A stretch of DNA of 64,000 bases from Lumbricus rubellus (Eukaryota > Annelida > Clitellata > Crassiclitellata > Lumbricidae): the NCBI GenBank assembly GCA_945859605.1, contig OX243814.1, positions 39,559,877-39,623,876 on the forward strand, in the 5' to 3' direction. Under the pieces are notes generated by a model. That model did no database searches, had not been told where the DNA came from, and was given only the letters and a program-made list of their open reading frames with translations. Of the stretch, positions 1-11,500 are shown piece after piece. Position 1 is the first letter of the stretch. Each line of letters begins with the position of its first letter. The position numbers and the translations under genes were made by a program.

Positions 1-921
1 TGATATTATAGGGTAGAAATCATTACTTTACATCTAAAGTGACCTGAATCAAAAGAACTAGTTTTTCTTTATGAAAAATTGCAATAGAGAACATGAAGAA
101 AAACATACATCAATACTGTAGACGTAAGGCTTATAGGTCTACGTATTGTGGCGTTATATCAAATACAATTCCGCGGCATTTGAATTGAGCGTGTATCGTG
201 GCGACAAGATCCGAACTGAACCAAGTCTAGCCACGATGTTACACACTCCTCATCATCAGCAATTAGTTGCATTTAAACAGAAAAATTTGGAGGACCAAAA
301 TACATTCCTCGGGTTGCTGAACAATTAATGAAGACGTGCATCAGTCAAAGTCAGATAAGAAAAATCAATAATAACCTACATATAATTGCATAATAATTTG
401 ATAACGCCACAATAAGTAGACCTATTATAAGCCAGGAGTCAAAATCTTGCATTTGAAATACCCGCGCAGACTTCCACCTATCTGAAAGCGCATAATTAGC
501 ATAGTACAATAGACCTACATGCAAAGGCCAGCCATTCCGAAAGACATCAGCCACCAGATATCTCGCAGAGAATTCGCACTTTAAAATGAAATATTCACCA
601 AACAATAATAAGCAAGTCATCAACAATATTATGAAGATCGAAGACGTCATAAAAATCTTCGATCTTCGGCGTTGGAGAAATTGCAATCATGCTAGACCAG
701 TCTTCTTAGCAAGGTGCCATGCTGAAACATACGTTTAAAAAATTCTATATACATAATTATATAACTCTACTTAAAAGAAAACAGCTTATACGCCGGTCGG
801 TATAAATATCGTAGCCTATACTTTAAGATAGGCCTACCCGTGCTGTGGGACATACAGGTCTACACAATGTCATGAAGACAGCGTTTCCTATGAAGGATCT
901 ACAGATTAAAGAATAATTATA
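1..921. other. Upstream flank of receptor copy 1
   Basis: I see no convincing coding exon or RNA gene here. The stretch is AT-rich with scattered AGGCCTA motifs. Its last 120 bases form the probable promoter of receptor copy 1. Confidence 0.5.
801..808 (+). promoter_or_regulatory. TATA-like box upstream of receptor copy 1
   Basis: TATAAATA lies 114 bp before the ATG at 922, a plausible distance for a core promoter plus a short 5' UTR. Only the motif and spacing support this. Confidence 0.35.
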
Positions 922-967
922 ATGGCAATTCGTCTGTTATTATCATCGCTATTAACCATCTTCAGTG
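922..967 (+). CDS. Copy 1 exon 1: signal peptide
   Basis: ATG opens a hydrophobic 15-codon leader (MAIRLLLSSLLTIFS) and the exon ends in phase 1 at a GTAAG donor. Length (46 nt) and phase equal those of copy 2 exon 1 at 33668. Confidence 0.75.
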
Positions 968-1191
968 GTAAGAGAAACGCACTAATTATGTTCTTGTAGT
1001 CGAGTTCATCTTAATTTTACAATGTAATTATAGAATTATTAGCCTACTGTTGATTTTTATTTTAAATATCGGGCGCTTAGAGCCAAAATCAGAGGCTCTC
1101 TCTAAGAAGTTCCACGGAGCAGGGGTAGTGATAAATGGGTATGAGGCCAATATAATAATAACCTACATAATAATATGTAGGTCATTATTAT

Positions 1192-1330
1192 GCGGTAATT
1201 AGTATGGGTAGAAGTTTATAAAAGGATTAGCGATGGATTGCAGTAAAGATGTAAAATTATTACCAACCGCTTTCATTATTACTGCAATCCATCGCTAATC
1301 CTTTCATAGACTTCTACCCATAATTGCCGC
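1192..1330. repeat. Foldback (hairpin) repeat of about 140 bp
   Basis: Arms of about 55 bp, beginning GCGGTAATT and ending AATTGCCGC, are near-perfect reverse complements around a spacer of roughly 28 bp. It lies in intron 1 of receptor copy 1. A smaller inverted pair (CCTACATAAT / ATATGTAGG) sits just before it. It is probably a MITE remnant. Confidence 0.7.
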
Positions 1331-1456
1331 ATGAAATTCTATTTGAGCTTATAATTAGATTCTAAGTCAGACTGTTATCGAAAGATGACTTAAACGGTGC
1401 AACAAACTATGATTAGAAATAAAACTTGTTTTGTATCGTCGTCGTCGTGCCCATCC

Positions 1457-1720
1457 TCATTGCTGCGGATCGGGGATCAGAGTCGACGACGTCATCCTCC
1501 TCCATTGCTCTCTGTTCCTCGCGGTCCTCACGCAGTCCACCATCGCCATCCCCGTCCACTCCTCCACGTCATCCATCCATCTTCTTCTCGGCCTTCCTCG
1601 GGCCCTTTTTCCATCCACATAGCCCTGACATATGAATGCCGGCAGCTTGTCTGCTCGGATCATATGTCCGAAGTAGTTCAGCTTCCTTGCTTTCACCACC
1701 TCCAGCAGGCGCCGTTCCAC
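1457..1720 (-). mobile_element. LINE 3' end: C-terminal fragment of a non-LTR reverse transcriptase
   Basis: The 87-codon minus-strand reading frame has the pattern that ends many invertebrate LINE ORF2 proteins: RKLNYFGHMIRAD, then GKRARGRPRRRWMDDVEEW, then an A.NREQWR segment. No reverse transcriptase core lies upstream, so this is a 5'-truncated copy. It lies in intron 1 of receptor copy 1. The clade (CR1, RTE or Jockey) cannot be decided from this tail alone. Confidence 0.75.
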
Positions 1721-1924
1721 AATCTACACCTGACGTAAGACTTCTCTCTTTTTTCTTATATTATCTTCGTATAGGTTTCCGATCTCTGGTCGCTTATAAA
1801 ATATAATATCTGATAAATATCTGATACTGACACACAATGACCTCCTCCAAACCTCCACCTCCTCCACTTGACCAGTCAATCTTTATTTCTTAAGTCCCTT
1901 AAATCTCTTTTCTTTAGTCGTGGC

Positions 1925-2005
1925 TGGGCTGGAAGCGCTTCTGTGTAGTTTCTTGAAGGGGCGCTATATAAATTCTAATAACGAATGAATGAATGAATGA
2001 ACACA
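1925..2005 (+). mobile_element. LINE/SINE 3' tail with GAAT microsatellite
   Basis: A stretch containing GGAAGCGCTTC and GGCGCTATATAAATTC is followed by (GAAT)n. This arrangement is typical of L2-like LINE or SINE tails. It is a short relic. Confidence 0.4.
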
Positions 2006-2526
2006 TAGGGCGAACATTTTTACCAGAAACTGATTGCTATGAATAAATTGTTCGTCTAGTGTTCAGCGAATTACGAGGGCATCATCATCATCAATTGCGA
2101 CAGTAGGCTATTTCCATACATCTGCAACCGCAAGAAAGAGACTTGAATGTTACCATATGGCAAATTCAGACATGCTATCATTTACAACTTTTAGCTTTAA
2201 GCAGATCTCTTTATCAATTCTCGAACAGCTCGTCATGCCACGTTTAGGCCAACCTGCACCTAATATCCACCTAAGGTCCACTCCAAATCACTTCCCAATC
2301 CAGCAACTTTCCTCAAAACCCCATTACTGCTCCTTATCTTACCGTCCTGTCTCTCACCCCAAATTGCCGCCTTCTCTTTACAATTTAGCTCATTATAATT
2401 ATATATCCGATAGGCCTATGCCCCATATTTTTCACCATCAGGACCTAAAATAATGCTTGAACTTCTGCATGACATCAGAACTGTTACCTTTCTTATTTCA
2501 CTAAATTTTCATGCGTGTGTTCTTAG

Positions 2527-2850
2527 GTTTCGCTGTTTTTGGTCGTTTAACTACAACGCCAGAAAATCAAGAAGCATACAGAGAAATCACTAAACACATA
2601 TCCATGAATTGTTCTTCTACCCTGGGATCGAAATCCATTACTTGGTTTCTCACAGCAGTCAGTGATGGTATCAATGTTACAATAGCATCAGGATCTAGAG
2701 TTTACCCGGCGTTTACTCAGTTATACACGATTGATCAACCGACAACTATTCACTCCAACTTGATCATACAGAGTGCAAATGATTCCACAGCCGGAACGTT
2801 CACCTGTTCAGACGGAGAAACATTTGGACACGCGCAGATGATAATATTTC
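2527..2850 (+). CDS. Copy 1 exon 2: first Ig domain
   Basis: A 324-nt phase 1-1 exon between AG and GTGAG. It carries the Ig cysteine pair (MNCSS and FTCSD) and a tryptophan (ITWFL) soon after the first cysteine. It is clearly homologous to exon 2 of copies 2 and 3 but far more diverged from them than they are from each other. Confidence 0.8.
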
Positions 2851-2961
2851 GTGAGTTTTACTCTGAAAGCAAATTCCTTTCCATTCTTATGCAAGCCACT
2901 GGTCCATGGCATTTGTCCGAAAAAGTAAACACCTCTCAACGAACAATGTATTCTTAATCGC

Positions 2962-2966
2962 AGTAC
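2962..2966. repeat. 5-bp target-site duplication, left
   Basis: AGTAC abuts the outer edge of the left LTR and is repeated at 21821-21825 beyond the right LTR. Five bp is a usual Ty3/gypsy duplication length and fixes the element borders. Confidence 0.85.
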
Positions 2967-3745
2967 TGTCATATAACTTTCGGCAGGGGATTATAGCCGT
3001 GGGGTAGAGTACCCAATGTAGTCCAGTACGGGTGATCCTGATCTGTTACTTACTTGCTAACCTACTCTGGTGAGTCCTAGCTAGCAAAGACGACACGGTG
3101 ATTGGTTTTATATATAAATTATTATTAGACAAATATGGTGACACTAATTTAGCCCGGCGAGGGTATTCAATACGACTCGCAGGTCAAAACCAGTTCGATT
3201 ACAATCTATAATTCTAAGTATTCGACTCCGCAACTAAAACACACCGTTATTATCTTTCAACTTTACAACAGCCTACCTACCTACCTACCTACCTAGACTT
3301 AGTCTTGTGTCGAATTCCTGTCACCCAATAATACACTACCTATTCTTAATACAACTCTGGGGTGACAGACAGAATGTAGTTTTACACTCTATCTTATAGT
3401 CTGATGCGTGTATGACTCCCAGTGCTAGCCAATCGTCTCTCACTTTGCTCTGCGATTGGTCCTCTGCGCTGGCTTCCTGATGTATGCCACCAATGGCATG
3501 TCGTTGCGCGCTTGCATGCGCCGTCTGACTGACACCTCATGAATATTTATCCCCCTGTATCTCCATGTGTGTAGTTGTTCCTGATTGACAGGTTGAGTGA
3601 CAGGTGTACGTATCTTATCTTCCTCTGTGAACTATTCAGGAGTTCCCGCCTTCATGTATGCAATATTGTGTATATTCTCAGCCATATCTATGCCCAATTA
3701 TCTCCTCATTATAATTCTATGCATGTCTAATTATCTCCTCATTAT
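2967..3745 (-). repeat. 3' LTR (left copy)
   Basis: This 779-bp direct repeat matches 21042-21820 with no difference that I could find. On the element's strand it starts ATAATGAGG and ends TATATGACA. It contains a CTAC microsatellite and a TATATAAA box at about 3107-3117, so U3 is roughly 630 nt and R-U5 about 140 nt. Confidence 0.93.
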
Positions 3746-3758
3746 ACACCTCCCCACT
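3746..3758 (-). promoter_or_regulatory. Polypurine tract
   Basis: On the element's strand the bases just before the 3' LTR read AGTGGGGAGGTGT. A purine-rich run at exactly this place is the expected plus-strand primer site. Confidence 0.6.
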
Positions 3759-4492
3759 ATGCAGAAGATCCAACAATGTCCTCATTGTTCTAGTGTATGA
3801 ATTAAGTGTGTGAATTTAAGGTCCCGTCCAAAATTTTGCTTAGATAAGAACGGTGTGGTTACATTAATACATGTACATGCTAATATAAGCACAACCACAA
3901 AATCACAACATCAATAGTTAAATCCCTACAATATAACTTACACAGTTGTATGACTTTAGCATAGTTAAAAGTCCATTCACTTTAGCAATGTATCAAAGAT
4001 AGTTAAAATGTTCTTGGTAGATAGAAATGTTTTTACAAATACAATTGTTCTGATGTGAGTTCGATCGTCCGAATAATATTCAATAATATAGCACGATATA
4101 AGCAAAGTCACAAAAAGCACAACATCAACAGTTACTATTTAGAATATCTAAATGTTCATCCAGGTCCACTTTGTTGCTAAAGAACCTGCTAATACTCATT
4201 TCGAAAAATTGTCAACAGCATAAGCATAATCATTGTTCCACATAGAAGAGAAATTGTGACTCTCTTTTTACGACTAAGATTAAATATACTAATATGTAGG
4301 ACAACACCAAGTTTACAACATATAACATATATTTTTACGACATGGCTTGATATAAGAATTTTGAACGCAGCATGGAGACAGAGAAATATCGAGAGTGACT
4401 CCTGAGAAAGCGTAGAAGTCGTCTCGTTGCATTGGTGTCTCATTTGTACATTGTTGCATCTTTGCGAATATGCTGCCGTTCACCATGCGTTT
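3759..4492 (-). other. Retroelement 3' untranslated region
   Basis: About 730 bp between the env stop and the polypurine tract. I see no conserved coding sequence here; reading frames are short and lack recognisable features. Confidence 0.5.
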
Positions 4493-6880
4493 TCACAGTG
4501 TGACATATATTCCTTTGCCGGCATGTGAAAAGAACAACAACAAAACATACGAGTCAGCAAACACATATCTTAGTTTAAAACGTTGTATCCATGAAAGCTT
4601 AAAATTTATATCTAAAGGAACTGGACGACCTGATTGTTTGTGGACCATGGCAAAGTCATCCCAAGCAATGTGTACATGGGGTATCAACCAACCAGAAACA
4701 GAAATATGGCTACAGAGATTGGTTCCAGTTGTGAGATAGTCAGAAGGACAACCTGGTACGGTTTGGAGGTTCAAGAAAAAGCAGCGTCCTCGTGACTTAA
4801 CTTCCAAGCAAATATCAAAATCAGGGCTAGAAGCAAAAGTGGTCTTCTTAAAATTGCAAATCTTCTTCAGTATGTATATCACCAGAATTATCATAAGCAA
4901 ATAAACTATGCCAGTCATGGGATCTGTCGATTGAGGTAACTGGAAGAATGGGGTATATGTCGAAGTGGGTGGTGTAGTAATGACAAGGTTTGGTAAGGTC
5001 AAAGCTTTAGCTTGTTGAGGAATCATTATCAGCATCGCATTTATCATTCTGACTTTATACAGCAAATAAGTTCCAATCAGTAGATTTGTTCCGGCAAACA
5101 CTGCATTAGCTATAGTCAGGTAACCGGGTGCTGAAGAAAAGAAATCTGATGGTATTGTAATATCTCCTGCTAACAAAGGGTCTACCATGGATCTAAAAAT
5201 TTGTTCTTCCGCCTTGGTTGCGTTCACTACTCTGTCTAAACGATAGGAAATGGAACTGTCGATTGCGAGTCTTTGGTCAAAAGAGTGATTAAAAAATTTC
5301 ATTTCTGGTAGTTGGACTATCAGAGATTGGTTAGTAAGGAAATCGCCTTTGAAAATTGCCAGAGTGTCATTACTGAAAAAATGTTGAAGTAAGGCCAGGT
5401 TTAATGGAAATTGAGGGGATGGTTCGGCTTGAGCTCTGTGATCAAAGTCACACTGTGTGATCCTTGGAGGTAAATATGAAAGTGTGGTTCTGACTGCACA
5501 TGCACAGGGCACATCATAAATGAAATAAGAACTATTCATCAAAGTTTTCGTGTTGTTAGGGCATTCCAATTGAACTGGTTGATTACTGCGGATCAAGATC
5601 TGTGGATAATCCAAAATATATAAGTCTGTGTCGACATTGTCAGAAGTCAGAACTTGAAAATCACAGTATGTTTTTATGTTGGCGCTATCGTCTTTGAAAA
5701 TGGAAAGCAGACAAGATTGAGGGCTCGCTTTCAATAGACTGTCGACAGTCACTACATCTATTGTTGAAAACTGGTTTGGGGATTCAGCATAGTATTCCAG
5801 ATTTTGAGATATGAAAAATGTCTGAGCGTCGGATTTCAAGATTGTGGAGTAGTCTGAACCATTGTGGAAGTGGACAGGAAAAATAACAATATTGTAAATG
5901 TCCAAGGTCATTTGCTCAACGTGTGTGACAGGAAACTTAACCGTAATGTACAAATCTGTATGGTTTCGGATGTAAACGAAATCATGCTGCCTATAGTAAT
6001 AGCTTGGGTGTCGGTACAGAACTTGCATGTTAGGAATTGTGGTTTTCAGAGCCGCATCTATTTCGGATATAGTTTGCTCGATTGCTGCAGGTGATATAAA
6101 AACTGATGGCAAAATCCCAGAGACAAGTTGTTCAATTCCACCATACAAACTCTGTAATTGATTTGTCAAGGGAATTGCCTCATGAATTTTGGAAAGTGCA
6201 GAATAAACCAAAAAAGTAAGATCTGTTCCATGTCTCTTGATCCACTGCCTGTCTTCGGTCATCGCTGCAATTATGGTATCCATCTCTTGACCGACAGCTT
6301 TTTCTAGATTGTTCATTTTATCTCGTGTTAGGGAAGCAAAGGAAGACATTAACTCGGTGTGTTTCTGAAACCCAGCTAATAATTCAGATTGTGATTTTGA
6401 AATGGCTTGGACGTGTGAAGCTACAATCTTCACGTCTTCCTCAGTAGCTGTGCCAAAAAGTGAACTGCTCAGTTGGCCAATAAAGGGTAACAGTGACCTC
6501 TTTGATTTAGTAAAATTTGTTGGCAAGGGTGAATTTGGAATCATTGCAAAAGCTTTTTTGAGATCGTTCTGTACTTGTTTCTTTGTTGCTAGCGAAAAGT
6601 TCATCATAATCGATGTTAATCCAGGAAATTCAGTACAAATACGTTGGAAGTAGCGAAAATGGCACCAATTGTCAACTGGCTTTATGTTTGCTAATGATGG
6701 GAGCAGATAATGAAAGGTGTGTTTCCACACTCCTGAGTTTGGAAAGGTTGTTCCTTTAGTCTGGAAAGAAACTCCGTAATTGTGCCTCCGGATGGTCGAA
6801 GTCCGTCTGTTCGTCTGAGCAAAGGTCAGCGTCATGCTGCAGAGTACCAGGAAGCATACTAAAGCGTTCGGTGTCCTCAT
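4493..6880 (-). CDS. env: F-type envelope glycoprotein (Env)
   Basis: The 795-codon frame has the layout of the baculovirus F / errantivirus Env family, the class I fusion proteins that take such elements from cell to cell. There is a signal peptide at residues 1-21 and a cysteine-containing N-terminal part. A basic proprotein-convertase-like site, KSKR, lies at about 125-128. A hydrophobic glycine-bearing segment with the family signature LFGTATEEDV follows at once, and then a helical region of about 100 residues. Two hydrophobic stretches near residues 585-615 and 655-672 precede a tail of about 116 residues, which is long for the family. Many N-glycosylation sequons are present. The frame is uninterrupted. 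It starts about 1 kb after pol, so expression probably needs a spliced subgenomic RNA. Family assignment is by motif and layout; function is inferred. Confidence 0.85.
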   Translation of the reverse strand: MRTPNALVCFLVLCSMTLTFAQTNRRTSTIRRHNYGVSFQTKGTTFPNSGVWKHTFHYLLPSLANIKPVDNWCHFRYFQRICTEFPGLTSIMMNFSLATKKQVQNDLKKAFAMIPNSPLPTNFTKSKRSLLPFIGQLSSSLFGTATEEDVKIVASHVQAISKSQSELLAGFQKHTELMSSFASLTRDKMNNLEKAVGQEMDTIIAAMTEDRQWIKRHGTDLTFLVYSALSKIHEAIPLTNQLQSLYGGIEQLVSGILPSVFISPAAIEQTISEIDAALKTTIPNMQVLYRHPSYYYRQHDFVYIRNHTDLYITVKFPVTHVEQMTLDIYNIVIFPVHFHNGSDYSTILKSDAQTFFISQNLEYYAESPNQFSTIDVVTVDSLLKASPQSCLLSIFKDDSANIKTYCDFQVLTSDNVDTDLYILDYPQILIRSNQPVQLECPNNTKTLMNSSYFIYDVPCACAVRTTLSYLPPRITQCDFDHRAQAEPSPQFPLNLALLQHFFSNDTLAIFKGDFLTNQSLIVQLPEMKFFNHSFDQRLAIDSSISYRLDRVVNATKAEEQIFRSMVDPLLAGDITIPSDFFSSAPGYLTIANAVFAGTNLLIGTYLLYKVRMINAMLIMIPQQAKALTLPNLVITTPPTSTYTPFFQLPQSTDPMTGIVYLLMIILVIYILKKICNFKKTTFASSPDFDICLEVKSRGRCFFLNLQTVPGCPSDYLTTGTNLCSHISVSGWLIPHVHIAWDDFAMVHKQSGRPVPLDINFKLSWIQRFKLRYVFADSYVLLLFFSHAGKGIYVTL

Positions 6881-7891
6881 ACTAAAATACCAATAAAGAA
6901 GAAAATCTTCTTGAAAATTCTTAGAAAGTAGCAGTGACTTTAAAACTATAATATTGGAAAGGTCTTAAACTTAATATCCTACACATCTTGCAATTAAACT
7001 GTATATAAAAAAAACTTGCATATATAAAACCTTGTTTTAGTTACATGTGTCCTGAACTCGTACAATAAAACGTAATAACTCTTAATAACTATATGTCACA
7101 CTCTATCAAGTCGATAACTGATCAGCAAATGCAAAACTTCCTATGGCTATGCGTTCTACGGCCAGCGCTACAATAACTAGATAAACGACAAACATCAAAC
7201 ATGCGATATTAAGGTTCTGAGACAATCGTCAAAACATTTTCTTGCCTTGTGCTATTCTTTTTACAGTTAATTAATCACTTCACAATATAATCTTCATTAG
7301 CACAACACATCTTTCTTTGGCATATGGCACAAACGACAACATATACTAAGCTTACAAGTCAAACGCCACAATTTTTGTTTCGCGGTTATGTCGATAAATT
7401 CGCAACTGTCGATTGTGTTTTGTGTGTACTATATGATTGTTTGACTGTTCACATTAAAATAATCTCGTTTCGTATATATTTTAATAATTACATTAATTCC
7501 TTCGGTTCCGCTACTTGGTCATGGCAATGTCAGCCCTATATCGTAACCTGGTAATCCAAGTACTATTACAATGTTAACATCAGAATAATTGCAAGCTGTA
7601 CAAATAATAAACTTTTATTAAAGGTTCGGGTATGTAGAATAATTTTGTCATCTAAATTCAGTTCAGAAGAAACTTCGGTGGAATTAGAAGAGTCTCGATT
7701 TAGGGCCCGACTCTAAGAAGTCATCTAATGAACAGTAATTAGTACACAAAATTTAATGTGGCCATCTTTCTACAAATGGGAAAAAATTTAGGTATTTTAA
7801 TATAATAATTCTCACCTAGGCGATCTTAGTAAAAAAAATGTTTGTCCGGATACTTCGTGTGGTGTGTGCGTTTCATGTGTTCGCGTGCGAA
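6881..7891 (-). other. pol-env spacer of the retroelement
   Basis: About 1 kb without a credible coding frame, AT-rich, between the pol C-terminus and the env start. It probably holds the env splice acceptor, which I cannot place with confidence. Confidence 0.45.
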
Positions 7892-8596
7892 TTAAAATCG
7901 TTTCCTTTTTCGTCCATCAAACGTATGTGTTTTATGATACACGTCTTTTAACGCTTGAGAGACATCAATCTCTGGTATCCAAGATGGGGGAAAACTTTCG
8001 TCTGCCCATTGTACACGATATACTCGTCTCTTCCCTCTTACTTTGCAAGCCAGAATCTTGGTCACTGCAAACCAATCTGAATCTGTACGCGCCTGGTCTC
8101 CAATTTCGTCTTCAGAGGATGCATCTGCATTTTGCTGTGTCGTCTGAGACGATATCACCTCATCCGTGTGCTGATCAGCAACAGTCGACGGAGTTGCCAA
8201 TTCAGAGGACGTCGTAGCTTGTTGTAAAACATCGGCTATGGCGGTCCCAGTGTCAGTCGTGACTGGCAATGCTCCAGCGTCATCTGGGGCAAAGGTAGAT
8301 GCTTGCGGAACGTCAGCACCTTCGTCGACTGAAGAAGTCTCTTCTGGAATCTCTTCTGATGTGACTGCCTGAGAGTCAGGGAATAAGTCTCTGAATCGTG
8401 TCTCGAACATGTCTTGCGATTCCACATGCTTTCGCAAACGATTTACATGCACGGGCGCAGGTTGCAACTTATGTGTTACAGAGTCTCTCAAAATGTAAGT
8501 GTCATTGAGGCCTTTTCGAATCACATAGAACGGTCCTATGTAACGCTTATGTAACTTCGCACAGATTCCCTTCGCGTGAACGGTTGGTGCAGCCAT
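7892..8596 (-). CDS. pol: Frameshifted C-terminus of Pol: GPF/Y module and chromodomain-like end
   Basis: This 234-codon frame continues integrase in a different frame from the main pol ORF. It begins with the post-catalytic integrase region (KRYIGPFYVI, the GPF/Y module). A long acidic, S/T-rich linker follows. It ends in a chromodomain-like segment containing WFAVTKIL, RVYRVQWAD and PPSWIPE, then a basic KRKR tail. Chromodomains on integrases are thought to guide insertion to marked chromatin. The shift lies at about 8580-8596, and the two frames overlap by some 60 nt. A one-base mutation, an assembly error or programmed frameshifting are all possible; the first two are likelier. Confidence 0.75.
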   Translation of the reverse strand: MAAPTVHAKGICAKLHKRYIGPFYVIRKGLNDTYILRDSVTHKLQPAPVHVNRLRKHVESQDMFETRFRDLFPDSQAVTSEEIPEETSSVDEGADVPQASTFAPDDAGALPVTTDTGTAIADVLQQATTSSELATPSTVADQHTDEVISSQTTQQNADASSEDEIGDQARTDSDWFAVTKILACKVRGKRRVYRVQWADESFPPSWIPEIDVSQALKDVYHKTHTFDGRKRKRF

Positions 8597-11500
8597 ACCA
8601 AGTCACCTGGATTGTAAGTCATCTCCCGTTGAGTTTTGTCATAGTACTTCTTGTACGTCGTTTGCGCTTTAAGAATATTGTCTCTGGCAATTTCACGCAC
8701 GAGCTCTAGTTTAGGCAAGAGTTCTCGAATGTACGAATCTACACCAACTCTATGGGTTGTTGGGGGCGTCAGAGCACTTTGCAGTGGCAAAGCCAAGTCT
8801 CTGCCGTTTAAAACAAAAGCAGGTGCGAATCCTGTTGAAACGGAAGGTGTCGCACGTAAGGCATACAGAATACTGGGTATTTTGTCCTCCCAATCATTCT
8901 GGTCCAGACAATACGATCTTAGAGCTGACCAAATCATCGGCCACTTGCGCTCTACTTTCGAGTTCGTCTGCGGGTGGTAACTGCTTGTGAAGACTTGTTT
9001 GATCTGGAATCTGTTGCACAGGTGTTTCATGATTTGTGACAAGAAGGCTGAACCACGGTCCGAAACCAAAGATTTGAATGGGCCGTGTCTCGTGAAGATG
9101 TATTTGTAGAGGCAATCCGCTGCCGTTTTCGCTGTTTGGTCGGGTACGGGTATGAGTTCCGGGTACCCGGACAATGACTCCACGAACATCAAAAGGTACT
9201 TGTTTCCGTTGTCTCCTACGGGTAATATTCCTGCGTAGTCTACATGCCATCTATCAAACACATCCACAGGTTCCAAAGGGTGTAATGTAGCTTTCGTCGG
9301 ATAATATGCTCTCTTGCATTGTTGACAGACTTGACACGAGTCCACGTGAGTCATGAGATTTGCATACATCGACTTCCAATAGAATCGGGCTTTCAGAACG
9401 AGATACGACCTTTCCCTTCCGGCGTGGCCTATGTCGTCGTGCACCGCTTTCAGAACTGCGTTTCGTAATTTAACTGGAACTGCCAACTGACGGATGAAGG
9501 GATGTAATCTGGCTCCATCCTTCGAGCGTGGCTGGAACATATGATACAACAGACCTTTGTGCATTACAAATTGTTCTGAAATCAGTATCAACTTCCGTGC
9601 ATCTGAATCTTTCTCAGGCAGAATGTCCGATTCGAGAAAAGCAATTAGTGGTGCGAATTCCGGGCACTGTCGCTGTTCGTGCCTCATTTCAGAGTCCGCG
9701 AATAACGAACACTCTTGAACATCCGCAGACGTATCTTCCTCGTCAGAGTTCGACGTAATCACTTGGATGGACTCACATTTGGTTGGTGACTCCACGTAAC
9801 TGATATGGCATTCCGTATGTTCATTTGAAAGCAGTTCCTTGATAGGCGTCAAGTATATATCTTCATTTAGAAAAACGTCGTCTTTCTCTACGGGCGGTGG
9901 TGGTGGGTGGGGGATACGAGAAAGTACATCGGGGACCACATGCTCTTTCCCAGGTTTGTGAAGTATCTCGAACGAATAACCTTGAAGCAGGAGAGACCAT
10001 CTTGCGAGTCTTCCTGTGGTATTGGCTCGGATAGATTGAAGCCAACGTAATGCTATGTGGTCGGACACAACAAAGAACTTCTGTCCGGCAATAAATGAGT
10101 GGTATGAACGGATCGCGCTCACAAGTGCCAGGCATTCAGCGTCTGTCACGGAATACTTCTGTTCAGTCTCGTTCAAACTTCTGCCGCTAAAATCGATCGG
10201 TAGATGGCCTAGTGTAGGATGAATTTGAGTCAGACAGTATCCAATTGCTTTGGCGCTGGCATCCACATGTATATAGATTGGTTCATTCAGCTTGGCGTAT
10301 GTGAGAGTTGGAACTTTGGTGAGCTCCTCTCTCACTGTCTGAAACGCGGTCTCTTGGGCAGATTCCCATACGAAAGGGGTGTCTTTGCGTAGTAACTGCG
10401 TCAGTGGTGTAGCGATATGTGCATATCCTCGTATGAACTTACGGTAATAATTCGATAATCCGAGGAATTGACGAAGAGTTTTCACTGAATGTGGCCTCTT
10501 AAAGTCGCGAATTTTCTCGACTTTGGTCGGGTCAGCCTTCACACCGTCTCTTGATATGATATGGCCAAGGAATCTTAGTTCTGATTGAGCGAATTTGCAC
10601 TTCGTAGGGTGTAGGCGTAAATTTGCTGATCGAAGGCGACTAAAAACTTGTTTCAGATTGTCCAGATGTTGGTCCCAAGTGGGAGAATAAATCAATATAT
10701 CATCCAAATAACACAGCACGTACTCGTTCAGTTCCGCGCTCAGGACTGTATGCATGAGTCGCTGAAACGAAGCGGGCGCATTTTGTAATCCAAACGGCAT
10801 TCTTTGGAAGCAATAGGACTCTGATGACGTCACAAAAGCAGTCTTAAGTTCGGAGTCTGGATCCAGTTTAAGCTGCCAATATCCACTTTTGAGATCCAAT
10901 GAGGAATACCATCTGGGATTTTTGTCAGCGAGTTGATCAAGGATTTGAGGCAGATCGGGGAGGGGGTAGAAAAAGGGCGTGGTCTTCTGGTTCAGAGCTC
11001 TGTAGTCCACGCAAAAACGAGGTTGGGCGCAGTCACGCTTACTGACCAATATGACTGGTGCCGACCAGAGGCTGAAACATGGTCTAATAATGTCATTCTC
11101 CAACATAGATTCAACTTGCTTTTCAATTTCTTCCCTGGCTCGTTGGCTATGCCGAAAAACCTGCGCTCTGACTGGTGGACCGACGGTTTCGATGTGATGG
11201 GTGACGACATTGGTTCCAGGAAGGTCAGCGATACTGGTCGCGAAGATATCTCGATGGTCAAACAATAAGTCTCGAAGTCGAGCTTCATCCATTTCTGACA
11301 AGTCCTTATTCCGATAGGCAATACCCAGTTCCGTCAAGACAGCTTCTTTCTGTTCCGCCGTAGAAGTTTGTGAAGAATCATCTGGTATAGTATCGTTGTG
11401 TTCGTGTACGGCTGCAACCTCTTGTATGCGTGCGATTGGTGTTCGTTTGTGTAACGTCAGAGTGTCATTGAATGGATTAAGGATATTAATCATTGTTTTA

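Noticed and set aside
2966..3800. Apparent exon or gene duplication between 2967-3745 and 21042-21820
   Set aside because: The repeat is explained as a pair of LTRs with a 5-bp target duplication and pol between them.
7324..7554. 76-codon plus-strand frame in the pol-env spacer
   Set aside because: No recognisable domain or composition, and it lies antisense inside the retroelement spacer.
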